DNA of 64,000 bases from Xanthomonas arboricola pv. juglandis (GTDB lineage Bacteria; Pseudomonadota; Gammaproteobacteria; Xanthomonadales; Xanthomonadaceae): assembly GCF_001013475.1 (NCBI RefSeq), contig NZ_JZEF01000001.1, positions 1 through 64,000 on the forward strand. Direction: 5' to 3'. Positions within the stretch are counted from its first letter, which is position 1. Every line of letters starts with the position of its first letter. The notes under the pieces were generated by a model. It was not told where the DNA came from and did not search any database. It was given only the letters and a program-made list of their open reading frames with translations. A program made the translations under genes and the position numbers. This document shows positions 39,567 through 49,272 of this stretch, in pieces.

Positions 39567-39858
39567 AGTTGAGTTGGCCGGCGCGCATGGTTTTCAACAA
39601 AGCAGCCGGCAACTGTCTTGTGCGGTGTCCTCGCCGCTTGCGGGACCGTGTGGTGGCATGGATGCCGCCATCTAGCCCCCACGAACGGGTTTACGGCATA
39701 GCCCGCGAGCGGTGAAGGCACCGCGCCTTCGACCGATGCATCCAGGACGATCAGCGAGTTGCTTGATTGAAGCACCGCAGGACTCGCCGTCAACACTGAC
39801 ACCGGCTGTATGCGGCACGCGGTAGGCTGGCGCATTGTCGAATGTCGGTGTGTCACTC

Positions 39859-42396
39859 ATGTCCAGCGCAGCGTCGTCTTCCTCCGGCCTGGTGCGCGTG
39901 CGCGGTGCGCGCGAGCACAACCTCAAGAACGTGGACGTGGACATCCCGCGCGATGCGCTGGTGGTGTTCACCGGGGTGTCCGGCTCGGGCAAGTCGTCGC
40001 TGGCGTTCGGTACCGTGTTTGCCGAAGCGCAGCGGCGTTACCTGGATTCGATCTCGCCGTATGCGCGGCGCCTGATCGACCAGGTCGGCGTGCCGGAAGT
40101 GGATTCCATCGAAGGCCTGCCGCCGGCGGTGGCCTTGCAGCAGGCGCGCGGCGCGCCAAGTGCGCGCTCGTCGGTGGGCAGCGTCACTACCATCTCCAAC
40201 TCCCTGCGCATGCTGTATTCGCGTGCGGGCAGCTACCCGCCGGGGCAGGACATCATCTATGCCGACGGCTTTTCGCCCAATACACCGGCCGGCGCCTGCC
40301 CTACCTGCCATGGCCTGGGGCGTATCTACGATGCGACCGAGGCGACTATGGTGCTGGATCCCACGCTGAGCATCCGCGATCGCGCGGTTGCCGCCTGGCC
40401 CGGTGCCTGGCATGGCCAGAACCAGCGCGACATCCTCACCACGCTGGGCCACGACGTCGACCTGCCGTGGCACAAGCTGCCGAAGAAGACCCGCGACTGG
40501 ATCCTCTACACCGACGAGCAACCGGTGGTGCCGGTGTACGCCGGCTACAGCCTGGACGAAGCCAGGCGCGCGCTGCGCCGCAAGGAGGAGCCCAGCTACA
40601 TGGGCACCTTTACCAGTGCGCGGCGCTATGTGCTGCACACCTTTGCCACCACGCAGAGCGCGCAGATGAAAAAGCGCGTGGCGCAGTACCTGATCAGCAC
40701 GCAGTGCCCGCAGTGCGACGGCAAGCGGCTGCGGCGCGAGGCGCTGTCGGTGACCTTCGCCGGCCTGGATATCGGCGAGCTGTCGCGGCGGCCGCTGGAT
40801 GAGGTGGCCGACCTGCTGCGCCCGGCTGCGGAAGGTGCCGGTGGCAAGCGCAACGACAGGCGCAAGCAGGCCGACACGCATCCCGAGCAGGCGATTGCCG
40901 CGCAACGCATCGCCGCCGACCTGCGCGCGCGGATCGAGGTGGTGCAGGCGCTGGGCCTGGGTTATCTCAGCCTGGAGCGCAGCACGCCGACGCTGTCGCC
41001 GGGCGAGCTGCAACGGCTGCGGTTGGCCACGCAGATCCGCTCGCAGTTGTTCGGCGTGGTGTATGTGATGGACGAGCCATCGGCGGGCCTGCACCCGGCC
41101 GATGCGCAGGCCTTGCTGGGCGCGCTGGATCAGCTCAAGGCCGCCGGCAATTCGGTATTCGTGGTCGAACACGAGGTGGATGTGATCCGCCACGCCGACT
41201 GGATCGTCGACGTCGGCCCGGCTGCTGGCGTGCACGGCGGGCAGGTGCTGTACAGCGGCCCGCCCGCGGGACTGGAGCAGGTGGAAGCCTCGTCCACGCG
41301 CCGCTACCTGTTCGGCACCCCGCCGCAGGTGCACAGCCATGCGCGTGCAGCCACCGGTTGGCTGCAGCTGCGCGGCATCACCCGCAACAATGTGCGCGAC
41401 CTGGATGTGGACCTGCCGCTGGGTGTGTTCACCACCGTGACCGGTGTGTCCGGCTCGGGCAAGTCGTCGCTGGTGAGTCAGGCATTGGTGGAATTGCTGG
41501 CCGCGCATCTTGGACAAACCCAGGCAGAGGAAGACGAAGCGCTGGATCCGCTGGAGCGCGGCACGCAGGTGCCGCTGGGTGGCGCGATCGTCGGCGGGCT
41601 CGACCAGGTGCGGCGTCTGGTGCGTGTGGACCAGAAACCGATCGGCCGCACGCCACGTTCGAACTTGGCTACCTACACCGGCCTGTTCGATCCGGTGCGC
41701 AAGTTGTTTGCCGCCACACCGGCCGCGCGCCGCCGCCGTTACGACCCGGGGCAGTTTTCGTTCAATGTCGCCAAGGGGCGCTGCGCCACCTGCGAGGGCG
41801 AGGGCTCGGTGCACGTGGAATTGCTGTTCATGCCCAGCGTGTACGCGCCATGCCCCACCTGCCACGGCGCGCGCTACAACGCCAAGACCCTGGAGATCGC
41901 GCTGCGTGGCCACAACATTGCGCAGGTGCTGGAGATGACGGTGGACCAGGCCGCCAGCTTCTTTGCCGACGATGCCAGCGTGTTGCGCCCGCTGCAGGTG
42001 TTGCGCGAAGTGGGGCTGGGCTATCTGCGGCTCGGCCAGCCGGCCACCGAACTGTCCGGTGGCGAGGCGCAACGCATCAAGCTGGCGACCGAGCTGCAAC
42101 GCGCGCAGCGACGCGACACCGTGTACGTGCTGGACGAGCCCACCACCGGCCTGCATCCGGCCGACGTGGATACCTTGATGCGTCAGCTGCAAGGCCTGGT
42201 GGAAGCCGGCAACACGGTGATCGTGGTCGAACACGACATGCGCGTGGCCGCCAGCAGCGACTGGGTGCTGGACATGGGGCCGGGCGCGGGCGGTGCGGGT
42301 GGCGCTGTCGTGGTGGCTGGTGCGCCGGAGGCGGTTGCGCGGCAGCGTGGCAGCCGCACTGCGCCGTTCCTTGCAGAGGTGTTGCGCGGGAACTAA
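39859..42396 (+). CDS. UvrA paralogue (class II, UvrA2-like ABC ATPase)
   Basis: An 845-residue UvrA-type protein, about 100 residues shorter than housekeeping UvrA. It has two ATPase halves: Walker [10 protein letters not shown] near residue 37 and again near 540, signatures L-S-P-G-E-L-Q-R and L-S-G-G-E-A-Q-R, and zinc-finger pairs C-P-T-C-H-G, C-P-Q-C-D-G and C-A-T-C-E-G. The UvrB-interaction insert looks reduced. Such paralogues often accompany drug tolerance or DNA-damage resistance (DrrC-like). The ATG at 39859 is chosen over an upstream TTG. MITE-like elements lie on both sides. Confidence 0.9.
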   Translation: MSSAASSSSGLVRVRGAREHNLKNVDVDIPRDALVVFTGVSGSGKSSLAFGTVFAEAQRRYLDSISPYARRLIDQVGVPEVDSIEGLPPAVALQQARGAPSARSSVGSVTTISNSLRMLYSRAGSYPPGQDIIYADGFSPNTPAGACPTCHGLGRIYDATEATMVLDPTLSIRDRAVAAWPGAWHGQNQRDILTTLGHDVDLPWHKLPKKTRDWILYTDEQPVVPVYAGYSLDEARRALRRKEEPSYMGTFTSARRYVLHTFATTQSAQMKKRVAQYLISTQCPQCDGKRLRREALSVTFAGLDIGELSRRPLDEVADLLRPAAEGAGGKRNDRRKQADTHPEQAIAAQRIAADLRARIEVVQALGLGYLSLERSTPTLSPGELQRLRLATQIRSQLFGVVYVMDEPSAGLHPADAQALLGALDQLKAAGNSVFVVEHEVDVIRHADWIVDVGPAAGVHGGQVLYSGPPAGLEQVEASSTRRYLFGTPPQVHSHARAATGWLQLRGITRNNVRDLDVDLPLGVFTTVTGVSGSGKSSLVSQALVELLAAHLGQTQAEEDEALDPLERGTQVPLGGAIVGGLDQVRRLVRVDQKPIGRTPRSNLATYTGLFDPVRKLFAATPAARRRRYDPGQFSFNVAKGRCATCEGEGSVHVELLFMPSVYAPCPTCHGARYNAKTLEIALRGHNIAQVLEMTVDQAASFFADDASVLRPLQVLREVGLGYLRLGQPATELSGGEAQRIKLATELQRAQRRDTVYVLDEPTTGLHPADVDTLMRQLQGLVEAGNTVIVVEHDMRVAASSDWVLDMGPGAGGAGGAVVVAGAPEAVARQRGSRTAPFLAEVLRGN

Positions 42397-42920
42397 GCGT
42401 GGCTGACAACCCTTTTGAAGGTGTAGCGATGGCGTCAGCATGTTGGCCAGACGCGCCTTCGATGACGAGTGAATCGATGTCGGCATGGCAGCGAGTTGCT
42501 AGCGTCGAAGAACGCTAATCAGACCGCACTGCGTCTCCATCGCATCGCATCGCATTGCAGGGCACGGCACGGCATCACTGCCCCTAACCATGCACACCGA
42601 CCAACTCGACGGGTCCTTGCCCGCCCACCGTCGCGGGACCTTACGCGGCATGGATGCCGCGTAAGAGCCTACAGGGACGTACTTGCGGCGTGTCCCGCGA
42701 TGGTGGGTGGGCAAGGACCCTGCAGCAAACCCGCAGATCGTCCGCTGTAAACCGAGGCAGACGCACCGTCCAATCTCTCAAGACCCAGTCCCCTCTCAAA
42801 ACGACCGAGAGCGTGAGCCTCAGCGCAATGTGGCTGTCCCTAGCCAACCTGGGCCCTCTGCGTTAGCGAGACACGCCCGTATCCATCCCCTGAGCTGGCC
42901 ATTCCGATTGCCGCTGGCGC
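42397..42920. other. intergenic region with one MITE-like copy
   Basis: 524 bp without a gene. The inverted element copy is at 42611-42720; on either side I see only short shadow frames. Confidence 0.65.
42611..42720 (-). mobile_element. MITE-like element, copy 3 (inverted)
   Basis: Same ~110-bp element as at 39251, in reverse orientation, with ends CCTTGCCCGCCCACCGTCGC and its complement. The central dyad (TTACGCGGCATGGATGCCGC) is more perfect than in copy 1. Copies 1-2 and 3 thus bracket the UvrA paralogue in inverted orientation. Confidence 0.75.
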
Positions 42921-45212
42921 TCATCCCATCAATTCAAAACTTGCAGACACGCCCTCGGCCTCTGCAGATGGCGCCACCCAGAGATCGAATACGCCAGGCT
43001 CTACCGTCGGCTTCAATGCCTGGCCGATAAACAGCAGGTCCTCACGGCGCAGCACGAACTCCACCACCGCGCTGCCGCCCGCCGGCACCGCCAGCTTGCG
43101 GAAGTCCTTCAGCTCGCGCACCGGGCGGGTGATGCTGGCGCTTCGGTCGCGGATGTAGAGCTGCGCCACTTCCTCGGCATCGCGCGTGCCGCGGTTGTGG
43201 ATGCGCGCGCTGATGCGCAGGCTGCCGGTCGCCGCCATGCGTGCATCGCTCAAGCGCAGCTCGCCGTATTCGATGCGGCCATAGGTCAGGCCGTGTCCGA
43301 ACGGAAACAACGCGGCATTGGGCGCGGTGCGGTAGCGGGTCTTGAATGGTTGCAAGGCATCCGGGCGCGGGTCGGCACGGCCGCTGGGCTTGTGCGCATA
43401 GCTATAGGGCACCTGCCCGGCGGTGTGCGGAAAACTCACCGGCAGGCGCCCGGACGGACCGTGCGCGCCAAACAGGATGTCCGCCAGCGCGGCGCCCGAT
43501 GCCGAGCCCAGGAACCAGCCAACCAGGATCGCCGGCGCCTTGAGCACCGGGCCATCGATCACCAGCGCACGGCCGTTGCTGAGCACCACCACCACCGGCG
43601 TGCCGGTGGCTGCCACTGCAGCCAGCAGCGCTTGCTGCACGGCGGGGATGACGATCTCGCTGCGCGATTGCGCTTCGCCGGAGTAGCGCATCGGCTCGCC
43701 GATCGCCAGCACCGCCACATCCGCGGACGCCGCTGCGGTGACGGCCGCCTGCACGCCGCCGGGCAGGCCGTGTTCGAAGTCGCAGCCTTCCACCACCTGC
43801 AGGCTGCTGGGGTTGCCCAGCCGCGCGCGCACTGCGGTGGCCAGGTCGTTGCCGCTGTCGTCGCCGCCGAACAGCGTCCACGGGCCGGCGCTGTCGGTCC
43901 AGTTGCGTGCCATCGGCCCGATCAGCGCGATGCGTTGCCCCTGCGTCTTCAGTGGCAGCAGCTCGCCATCGTTCTTGAGCAGCACGATGGATTTGCGCGC
44001 CACCTCGCGCGCCAGAGCCAGGCTGTCCGGGCGCCGCTGCCGCGCCTGCGCGCGTGCCGGCACGATGCGCAGAAACGGATTGTCGAACAATCCAAGCTCG
44101 GCCTTGAACTGCAGCACGCGCCGCACCGAGGCATCCAGCTGCGCCATCGTCACCTCGCCGGCGGCCACCAGCGCCGGCAGATGCTGCAGGTACAGCCCGC
44201 TCTGCATGCTGATGTCCACACCGGCCAGGAACGCCAGCCTGGTCGCCTCGCGCGCATCGCTGGCAAACCCGTGCCCGATCAGTTCCAGGTCGCCGGTGTA
44301 GTCGGACACCACCAGGCCACGGTAGTCCCACTCGCCGCGCAATACCTCGCCCAGCAACCAGCGATTGGCGGTGGCAGGGATGCCGGCGATCTCGTTGAAG
44401 GCCACCATCGTGGTCACTGCGCCGGCATCGAAGGCAGCCTGGAACGGTGGGAAATAGACCTCGCGCAGGCTGCGCTCGGAGATGTCGACGGTGTTGTAGT
44501 CCAGCCCCGCCTCGGCGGCGCCGTAGGCCGCGAAATGCTTGGGGCAGGCCGCAAGTGCATCGGCATGATCCAGGCCCTCGCCCTGGAAGCCACGCACGCG
44601 GGCCTGCGCAAAACGCCGGCCGAGCAGCACGTCTTCGCCGCTGCCTTCCACGCCGCGCCCCCAGCGCGCATCGCGCGCGATATCCACCATCGGCGCGAAG
44701 GTCCAGTCGATGCCGACCGCACTGGCCTCCAGTGCGGCCGCACGCGCGGTGCGTTGCGCCAGCGCCGGCTCGAAGCTGTCGGCCTCGGCCAGCGGCACCG
44801 GAAACACCGTGGTGAACCCGTGAATCACATCGGCGGCAAACAGCAGCGGAATCTGCAGGCGGCTCTGCAGCGCGGCCTGTTGCAGTTGCTGATGCCACAG
44901 CACATTGGAGCCATTGAAGATGCCGCCCACCCGCCCGGCACGCGCGGCGGCAAGCTGGCCCTCGGCCGTGGGCCCGGTATTGATCGGGTTGGCCGCTGCG
45001 GCCGCATCGGTCTGCTGCGCCGAACCGGACAGCGTCAGCTGGCCGGCTTTTTCCTCCACGCTCATGCGCGCGATCAACGCATCGATAAAGGCCGGCGCCG
45101 CGGCCGCACGGCGCGGCAGCGCAACTCCCACCGGTACCTGTGCCAACACTGCTGCCGAAGCGGTGCCCAGCAGCAACCCGCGACGCGTGATCCCTTTTCG
45201 CATGCCCGCCAT
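42921..45212 (-). CDS. bglX: GH3 beta-glucosidase, Tat-exported
   Basis: About 763 residues. The N-terminus M-R-K-G-I-T-R-R-G-L-L-L-G-T-A is a twin-arginine signal, so it is folded before export. The first domain is a GH3 TIM barrel with A-D-V-I-H-G and nucleophile Asp in L-V-V-S-D-Y-T-G. The second is the sandwich with V-V-V-L-S-N-G-R; a fibronectin III-like C-terminal domain ends in V-E-P-G-V-F-D-L-W-V. GH3 enzymes release glucose from beta-linked oligosaccharides. Start is either Met 45212 (M-A-G-M-R-K) or 45203. Length and domains match periplasmic BglX-type enzymes. The symbol is a best family match. Confidence 0.88.
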   Translation of the reverse strand: MAGMRKGITRRGLLLGTASAAVLAQVPVGVALPRRAAAAPAFIDALIARMSVEEKAGQLTLSGSAQQTDAAAAANPINTGPTAEGQLAAARAGRVGGIFNGSNVLWHQQLQQAALQSRLQIPLLFAADVIHGFTTVFPVPLAEADSFEPALAQRTARAAALEASAVGIDWTFAPMVDIARDARWGRGVEGSGEDVLLGRRFAQARVRGFQGEGLDHADALAACPKHFAAYGAAEAGLDYNTVDISERSLREVYFPPFQAAFDAGAVTTMVAFNEIAGIPATANRWLLGEVLRGEWDYRGLVVSDYTGDLELIGHGFASDAREATRLAFLAGVDISMQSGLYLQHLPALVAAGEVTMAQLDASVRRVLQFKAELGLFDNPFLRIVPARAQARQRRPDSLALAREVARKSIVLLKNDGELLPLKTQGQRIALIGPMARNWTDSAGPWTLFGGDDSGNDLATAVRARLGNPSSLQVVEGCDFEHGLPGGVQAAVTAAASADVAVLAIGEPMRYSGEAQSRSEIVIPAVQQALLAAVAATGTPVVVVLSNGRALVIDGPVLKAPAILVGWFLGSASGAALADILFGAHGPSGRLPVSFPHTAGQVPYSYAHKPSGRADPRPDALQPFKTRYRTAPNAALFPFGHGLTYGRIEYGELRLSDARMAATGSLRISARIHNRGTRDAEEVAQLYIRDRSASITRPVRELKDFRKLAVPAGGSAVVEFVLRREDLLFIGQALKPTVEPGVFDLWVAPSAEAEGVSASFELMG

Positions 45213-45376
45213 CCCGGTCTGTCCAGGCCAGACGCTAACGGATCGCCAGCGAAAAGCCGTGATGCGCTGCACGATGGGTGCCGGGCGGGCGGTCTCGGCA
45301 ACGATGGCGACAGCACGGCGCCTTCACCGTTTCCGCACTAGCGTGCGCCATCGATCAACGGCGGTCAGGACACACG

Positions 45377-45877
45377 ATGCTGGACGTGGAAACACGCGTG
45401 CGCTTTTACGAAATGATGCACCTGGACATGCCGTGGTGGGAGTTCGTGCTGCGTGCGGTAGCGGTCTATACCGTGGTCCTGCTGCTGACGCGCATGACCG
45501 GCAAGCGCGCGCTGGGCCAATCCACGCCGTTCGACGTGCTGCTCATCGTGCTGCTGGGAACCGCGGTGCAGAACTCGTTGATCGGCAAGGACGTCTCGCT
45601 GCTGGGCGGCATGATCCTGGCGGCCACCTTGCTGGTGTTGAACTGGCTGGTGGGCATGGCCACCGCGCGCAGCCGGCGGATCGATACCTGGGTGCAGGGC
45701 ACCCCGGCGCTGCTGGCGCGTGGCGGTGAGATCTACTGGAGGGAACTGGTCCGCCACAACGTCAGCTACGCCGATTTCGAAGTGGCAAAACGCAAGGCCG
45801 ATTGCCGCGACGATGCCGATATCGACATGGCGATCCTGGAGACCTCCGGGGAGATCAGCATCCTGAAAAAGCGCTAG
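45377..45877 (+). CDS. DUF421 (YetF-type) membrane protein
   Basis: A 166-residue protein. Two or three transmembrane segments (A-V-Y-T-V-V-L-L-L, F-D-V-L-L-I-V-L-L-G-T-A-V and G-G-M-I-L-A-A-T-L-L-V-L) are joined by T-G-K-R-A-L-G-Q-S-T, the DUF421 signature. A cytoplasmic domain follows with W-V-Q-G-T-P-A-L-L-A-R-G-G and the final E-T-S-G-E-I-S-I. The family is widespread and of unknown function. It converges with the SGNH esterase gene. Confidence 0.85.
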   Translation: MLDVETRVRFYEMMHLDMPWWEFVLRAVAVYTVVLLLTRMTGKRALGQSTPFDVLLIVLLGTAVQNSLIGKDVSLLGGMILAATLLVLNWLVGMATARSRRIDTWVQGTPALLARGGEIYWRELVRHNVSYADFEVAKRKADCRDDADIDMAILETSGEISILKKR

Positions 45878-45971
45878 CGCGCCGGCAGGCCGGCGTGCAT
45901 GCCGGCGGTGCCGCCGCACCACCGCGGCAGCCCGCCTGGCGCATGCGCGCCACGGCGTGGCGACCGGCGGC

Positions 45972-47147
45972 TCAGCGGGCCTTGCAGAACAACGACAGGT
46001 CCACCGACTCGGCCATGCGCTGGTAACCGGCATCGTTGGGATGCAGGAAGTCGCGGGTCAGCGCGGCGGGTAGCCACTCCGGCCTGGCCGGGTCGCGCAG
46101 CGCGGCGTCGAAGTCGATCACCGCATCGAATGCCTGCCCGTCACGGATGAAGCCGTTGAGCGTCTGGCGCGTGGCTGCCGCCACCGGTTCGTAGCGGTCG
46201 GAGTTGCCGAACGGGGTCAGCGTGGCGCCGATCACGGCGATGCCGTGTTGCTGCAGCCGGGTCACGATCTGGCGATACCCCAGCACCATGTCGGCGGCAT
46301 TGCGGCCGGCAATCGCATCCGGCGGACCGCTGTGGCGGATGTCGTTGATGCCTTCGAACAGGATCACCTGGTCCACGCCGGGCAGTGCCAGCACGTCGCG
46401 ATCCAGCCGCGCCAGCGCGCTGGGGCTGCGGCCGTCGTCGAGCAGCTTGTTGCCGCTGATGCCGGCGTTGAGCACCACCACGCTGCCGGGGCAACGCTGC
46501 TCCAGCCGCCTGGCCAGCAGGGCCGGCCAATCGCCATTGGCACCGCGCGTGGCGGTGGCGCCTTCGGTGATCGAATCGCCCAGCGCCACCACCACCGTCT
46601 GGCGTGGGTGCGGCGCTTGCACGTAAAGGGCGGAGATGACGTTCTGGCGATACGCCAACGCCTTGCTGTCCGGCACCTCGGCCTGGCCCTTGACCACCCG
46701 CACGGCCGTGCGGCGTACCGCCGGGCGCGCCGGCGTGGGGAAATACAGGCTGACCGCTACCTCGCCCAATGCCGGTGCACGCAATGGCACCGGGTCGCTG
46801 AGCAGCACGCCACCGGGTGGCACGGTCACGCTGGCGCGCCCGTCAAAGCGCAGCGGTTGCGCGCCGCCGCCGCCAAGCAGGCGCGCGGTGCCCGCAGCGA
46901 TGGTCAGCGGTGCGGTGCCCAGCTCGTTGCTGATGCGCACGCGCAGGGCCACTGCCGCACTGCCCAGGCGCATGTCCTGGCGCACCGTTTCATCGGCAAA
47001 TTGCAGCGGCGTGTCGGCACCGCCGTCGAGCCGGTCCGGGGTTGCCGAAGCGATCCAGGCCGGCACCCAGCGTGGTGCCGGGTGCGCCGTGGCCGGGCCT
47101 GCCAGCACCACACTCAGTGTCGCAGTCATCATCCATCGCCAGCGCAT
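45972..47147 (-). CDS. exported SGNH/GDSL esterase, likely polysaccharide deacetylase
   Basis: A 391-residue protein with a signal peptide (T-A-T-L-S-V-V-L-A-G-P-A-T-A-H). An N-terminal beta domain precedes the SGNH core: V-V-A-L-G-D-S-I-T-E-G (nucleophile Ser), L-N-A-G-I-S-G-N (Gly/Asn), F-E-G-I-N-D-I-R and D-F-L-H-P-N-D (Asp/His). Members remove acetyl groups from plant or bacterial polysaccharides. It is the last gene of the PL6-PL17-MFS-SDR operon (20 bp after the SDR). Its substrate is therefore plausibly O-acetylated alginate, which is bacterial and not algal. That is inference from context. Confidence 0.87.
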   Translation of the reverse strand: MRWRWMMTATLSVVLAGPATAHPAPRWVPAWIASATPDRLDGGADTPLQFADETVRQDMRLGSAAVALRVRISNELGTAPLTIAAGTARLLGGGGAQPLRFDGRASVTVPPGGVLLSDPVPLRAPALGEVAVSLYFPTPARPAVRRTAVRVVKGQAEVPDSKALAYRQNVISALYVQAPHPRQTVVVALGDSITEGATATRGANGDWPALLARRLEQRCPGSVVVLNAGISGNKLLDDGRSPSALARLDRDVLALPGVDQVILFEGINDIRHSGPPDAIAGRNAADMVLGYRQIVTRLQQHGIAVIGATLTPFGNSDRYEPVAAATRQTLNGFIRDGQAFDAVIDFDAALRDPARPEWLPAALTRDFLHPNDAGYQRMAESVDLSLFCKAR

Positions 47148-47167
47148 GCGCAGGACTCCTTTGTCGA

Positions 47168-47920
47168 TCAGGAAAAGAACACGCCGCCGTTGACGTCCAG
47201 GTTGGCGCCATTGATGAAGCTGGCCGCATCCGATGCCAGGTACAACGCCGCATCGGCGGCTTCCTCCGGGCGGCCTTCGCGCCGCAGCGGGGTGGCATTG
47301 GCGACGAAGGCACGCACTTCCGGCTTGGTGAAGTCGTCGTGGAAGCGGGTGGAGATCATGCCGCAGCACAATGCGTTGACGCGGATGCCGCGCGGGCCCA
47401 GTTCCTTGGCCATCGCACGCGAGAAGGTCATCACCGCCGCCTTGGCGGTGGCATAGATGGCCGCGCCCGGCCCGCCGCCATCGCGCCCGGCAAGCGAGGC
47501 GAAATTGACGATCGCGCCGCCTTCGCGCATATGCGGCGCCACCGCCTGGGTGGTCAGGTAGACCGATTTGAGATTGAGGTCCATCACCTGGTGGAAGAAG
47601 GCCTCGTCGATGTCGGCCAGCGGCTTGCGCGCCAGCATGCCGCCGGCCACGTTGATCAGCACGTCGATGTGCTGGCCGAAGGCGGTGCGCGTGGCGGTCA
47701 GCAGGCCGGCCACGGCGGTGGCATCGGTGACGTCGGCGCGGTGCAGGATGCCCAGGCCGCCGGCGGCCTGCAGCTGTGCCAGCGTGTCGCGCGCGCTGGC
47801 GTCGTCGTTGGCGTAGTTGATGCAGACCTTGGCGCCGGCCGCAGCCAGCTTGAGCGAGATGGCGCGGCCGATATCGCGGCCACCGCCGGTGACGATGGCG
47901 ACCTTGTCGTGGAAGTGCAT
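47168..47920 (-). CDS. SDR-family reductase, probable DEH reductase
   Basis: A 250-residue classical SDR: T-G-G-G-R-D-I-G-R-A at the N-terminus, N-V-A-G-G-M, catalytic Ser in F-A-S-L-A-G, Y-A-T-A-K and a C-terminal D-V-N-G-G-V-F-F-S. In alginate catabolism the unsaturated monomers rearrange to DEH, which an SDR reduces to 2-keto-3-deoxygluconate. Its position after two alginate lyases and an uptake permease points to that step. The G-G-R-D-I-G-R-A cofactor motif agrees with the DEH reductase group, but the substrate is not fixed by sequence. Confidence 0.85.
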   Translation of the reverse strand: MHFHDKVAIVTGGGRDIGRAISLKLAAAGAKVCINYANDDASARDTLAQLQAAGGLGILHRADVTDATAVAGLLTATRTAFGQHIDVLINVAGGMLARKPLADIDEAFFHQVMDLNLKSVYLTTQAVAPHMREGGAIVNFASLAGRDGGGPGAAIYATAKAAVMTFSRAMAKELGPRGIRVNALCCGMISTRFHDDFTKPEVRAFVANATPLRREGRPEEAADAALYLASDAASFINGANLDVNGGVFFS

Positions 47921-47970
47921 GCGGGTGTGTCCTGTTGGTGTGGGGAAAGCGGGATAGGCAGCGGGCACGC

Positions 47971-49272
47971 TCAGGTGCCCGCTGCGTCGAGTCGGTGGAT
48001 GCGGCCGGTGACCAGCCACAGCGCGGCCAGCGAGGCCGGTACCAGCGCGGCGACCAGAATGAACATCGGTGCGTACGAGGTTGCGGTCATCACCGGGACC
48101 AGCCAGGTGGTGATCAAGGTGCCGGCCACCGCGGCCATGCCGCCGATGCCGGCCAGCGAGCCGACCGACTTACCGGCGAACAGATCGCCGGGCAGGGTCT
48201 GGATGTTGCCGATGGCGATCTGGAAGCCGAACAGCACGGCGGCAATCGTCAGCACCGCCATGCGCGGGTCGGCGGCCTGCACGGCGCCCAGCAGCGCCGG
48301 CGCCATGATGGCCCCGCCCAGGGTGATGGTCCATTTGCGCGCGCGGTCCACGCTCCAGCCGGTCGCGATCAGGCGCCCGGACAGCCAGCCGCCGCACAGG
48401 CTGCCCAGCATCGCGCCGACGAACGGCACCCAGGCGAATGCGCCGATCTGCTTGATGTCGAAGTGGAAGGTCTCGGCCAGGTAGATCGGCAGCCACGACA
48501 CGAACAGCCACCAGATCGGGTCCAGGAAGAAGCGCGCCAGCACGATCCCCCAGCTTTGCCGGTGCGACATCAGCTGGCGCAGCGTGGGCAGGTAGGCCGG
48601 CGGCGGCGCGCTGCCGGCGTCGGGCGCATCCAGGATCAACGCACGTTCGGCCGCGTCGACCCAGGGATGCCGGTCCGGCCCGGCGCGGTAGATCACCAGC
48701 CACGGCAGCAACCACAGCATGCCCAGCGCGCCGATCAGCACGAATGTGCCCTTCCAGCCGAACGACAGGAACAGCAGCGCGATCAGCGGTGCCGAGACGA
48801 TCGCGCCGATGGAGGCGCCGGCATTGAAGATGCCCTGCGCCAACGCACGCTCGCGCGCGGGAAACCATTCCGCATTGGCCTTGACCGCGCCCGGCCAGGC
48901 GCCGGCTTCGCTGATGCCCAGCAGCGCGCGCACCACCGAGAACGCCATGATGGAGTGGGTGACCGCATGCAGCGCGATGGAGATCGACCACACCGCGATG
49001 GACAAGGCAAAGCCGAGCCGGGTGCCGATGATGTCGAACAGCCGCCCGAACACGAACTGCCCGGCGGCATAGAACAGCATGAAGATGGTGACCAGCAGCG
49101 CGTAGTCTTCCTTGGTGGCGCCGATGTCGCGCGAGATCGCCGGCCACATCACCGCCAGCGCGTTGCGGTCGATGTAGTTGATCACCGTGGCCACCGCGAT
49201 CAGCGCCACGATCAGCCAGCGCACCGCCGAGCGCTTGCCTGCGGGGCGCATGCGGGTGGAGGCGGTGCTCAT
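47971..49272 (-). CDS. MFS transporter for uronates/unsaturated sugars
   Basis: A 433-residue, 12-TM permease of the hexuronate/glucarate (ACS) type. N-Y-I-D-R-N-A-L-A-V and the loop 2-3 motif G-R-L-F-D-I-I-G-T-R are readable, and most helices are visible. It overlaps the PL17 gene by 4 bp (ATGA) and lies 50 bp before the SDR gene. It probably imports unsaturated uronate or DEH across the inner membrane after periplasmic lysis. The much longer open frame upstream in the same register is an artefact of high GC. Confidence 0.88.
   Translation of the reverse strand: MSTASTRMRPAGKRSAVRWLIVALIAVATVINYIDRNALAVMWPAISRDIGATKEDYALLVTIFMLFYAAGQFVFGRLFDIIGTRLGFALSIAVWSISIALHAVTHSIMAFSVVRALLGISEAGAWPGAVKANAEWFPARERALAQGIFNAGASIGAIVSAPLIALLFLSFGWKGTFVLIGALGMLWLLPWLVIYRAGPDRHPWVDAAERALILDAPDAGSAPPPAYLPTLRQLMSHRQSWGIVLARFFLDPIWWLFVSWLPIYLAETFHFDIKQIGAFAWVPFVGAMLGSLCGGWLSGRLIATGWSVDRARKWTITLGGAIMAPALLGAVQAADPRMAVLTIAAVLFGFQIAIGNIQTLPGDLFAGKSVGSLAGIGGMAAVAGTLITTWLVPVMTATSYAPMFILVAALVPASLAALWLVTGRIHRLDAAGT

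Larger units (their letters stand above)
39214..39858. other. intergenic region with two MITE-like copies
   Basis: 645 bp without a gene. It holds two direct copies of the ~110-bp element (39251-39360 and 39458-39566), then ~290 bp of unremarkable sequence up to the UvrA paralogue. Confidence 0.7.

Noticed and set aside
39859..42396. Housekeeping uvrA
   Set aside because: It is ~100 residues short with a reduced UvrB-interaction insert and an L-S-P-G-E first signature; a UvrA2-type paralogue fits better.
39853..42486. A minus-strand open frame of ~877 codons opposite the UvrA paralogue
   Set aside because: Composition and lack of motifs show a shadow; the plus strand has Walker and zinc-finger motifs.
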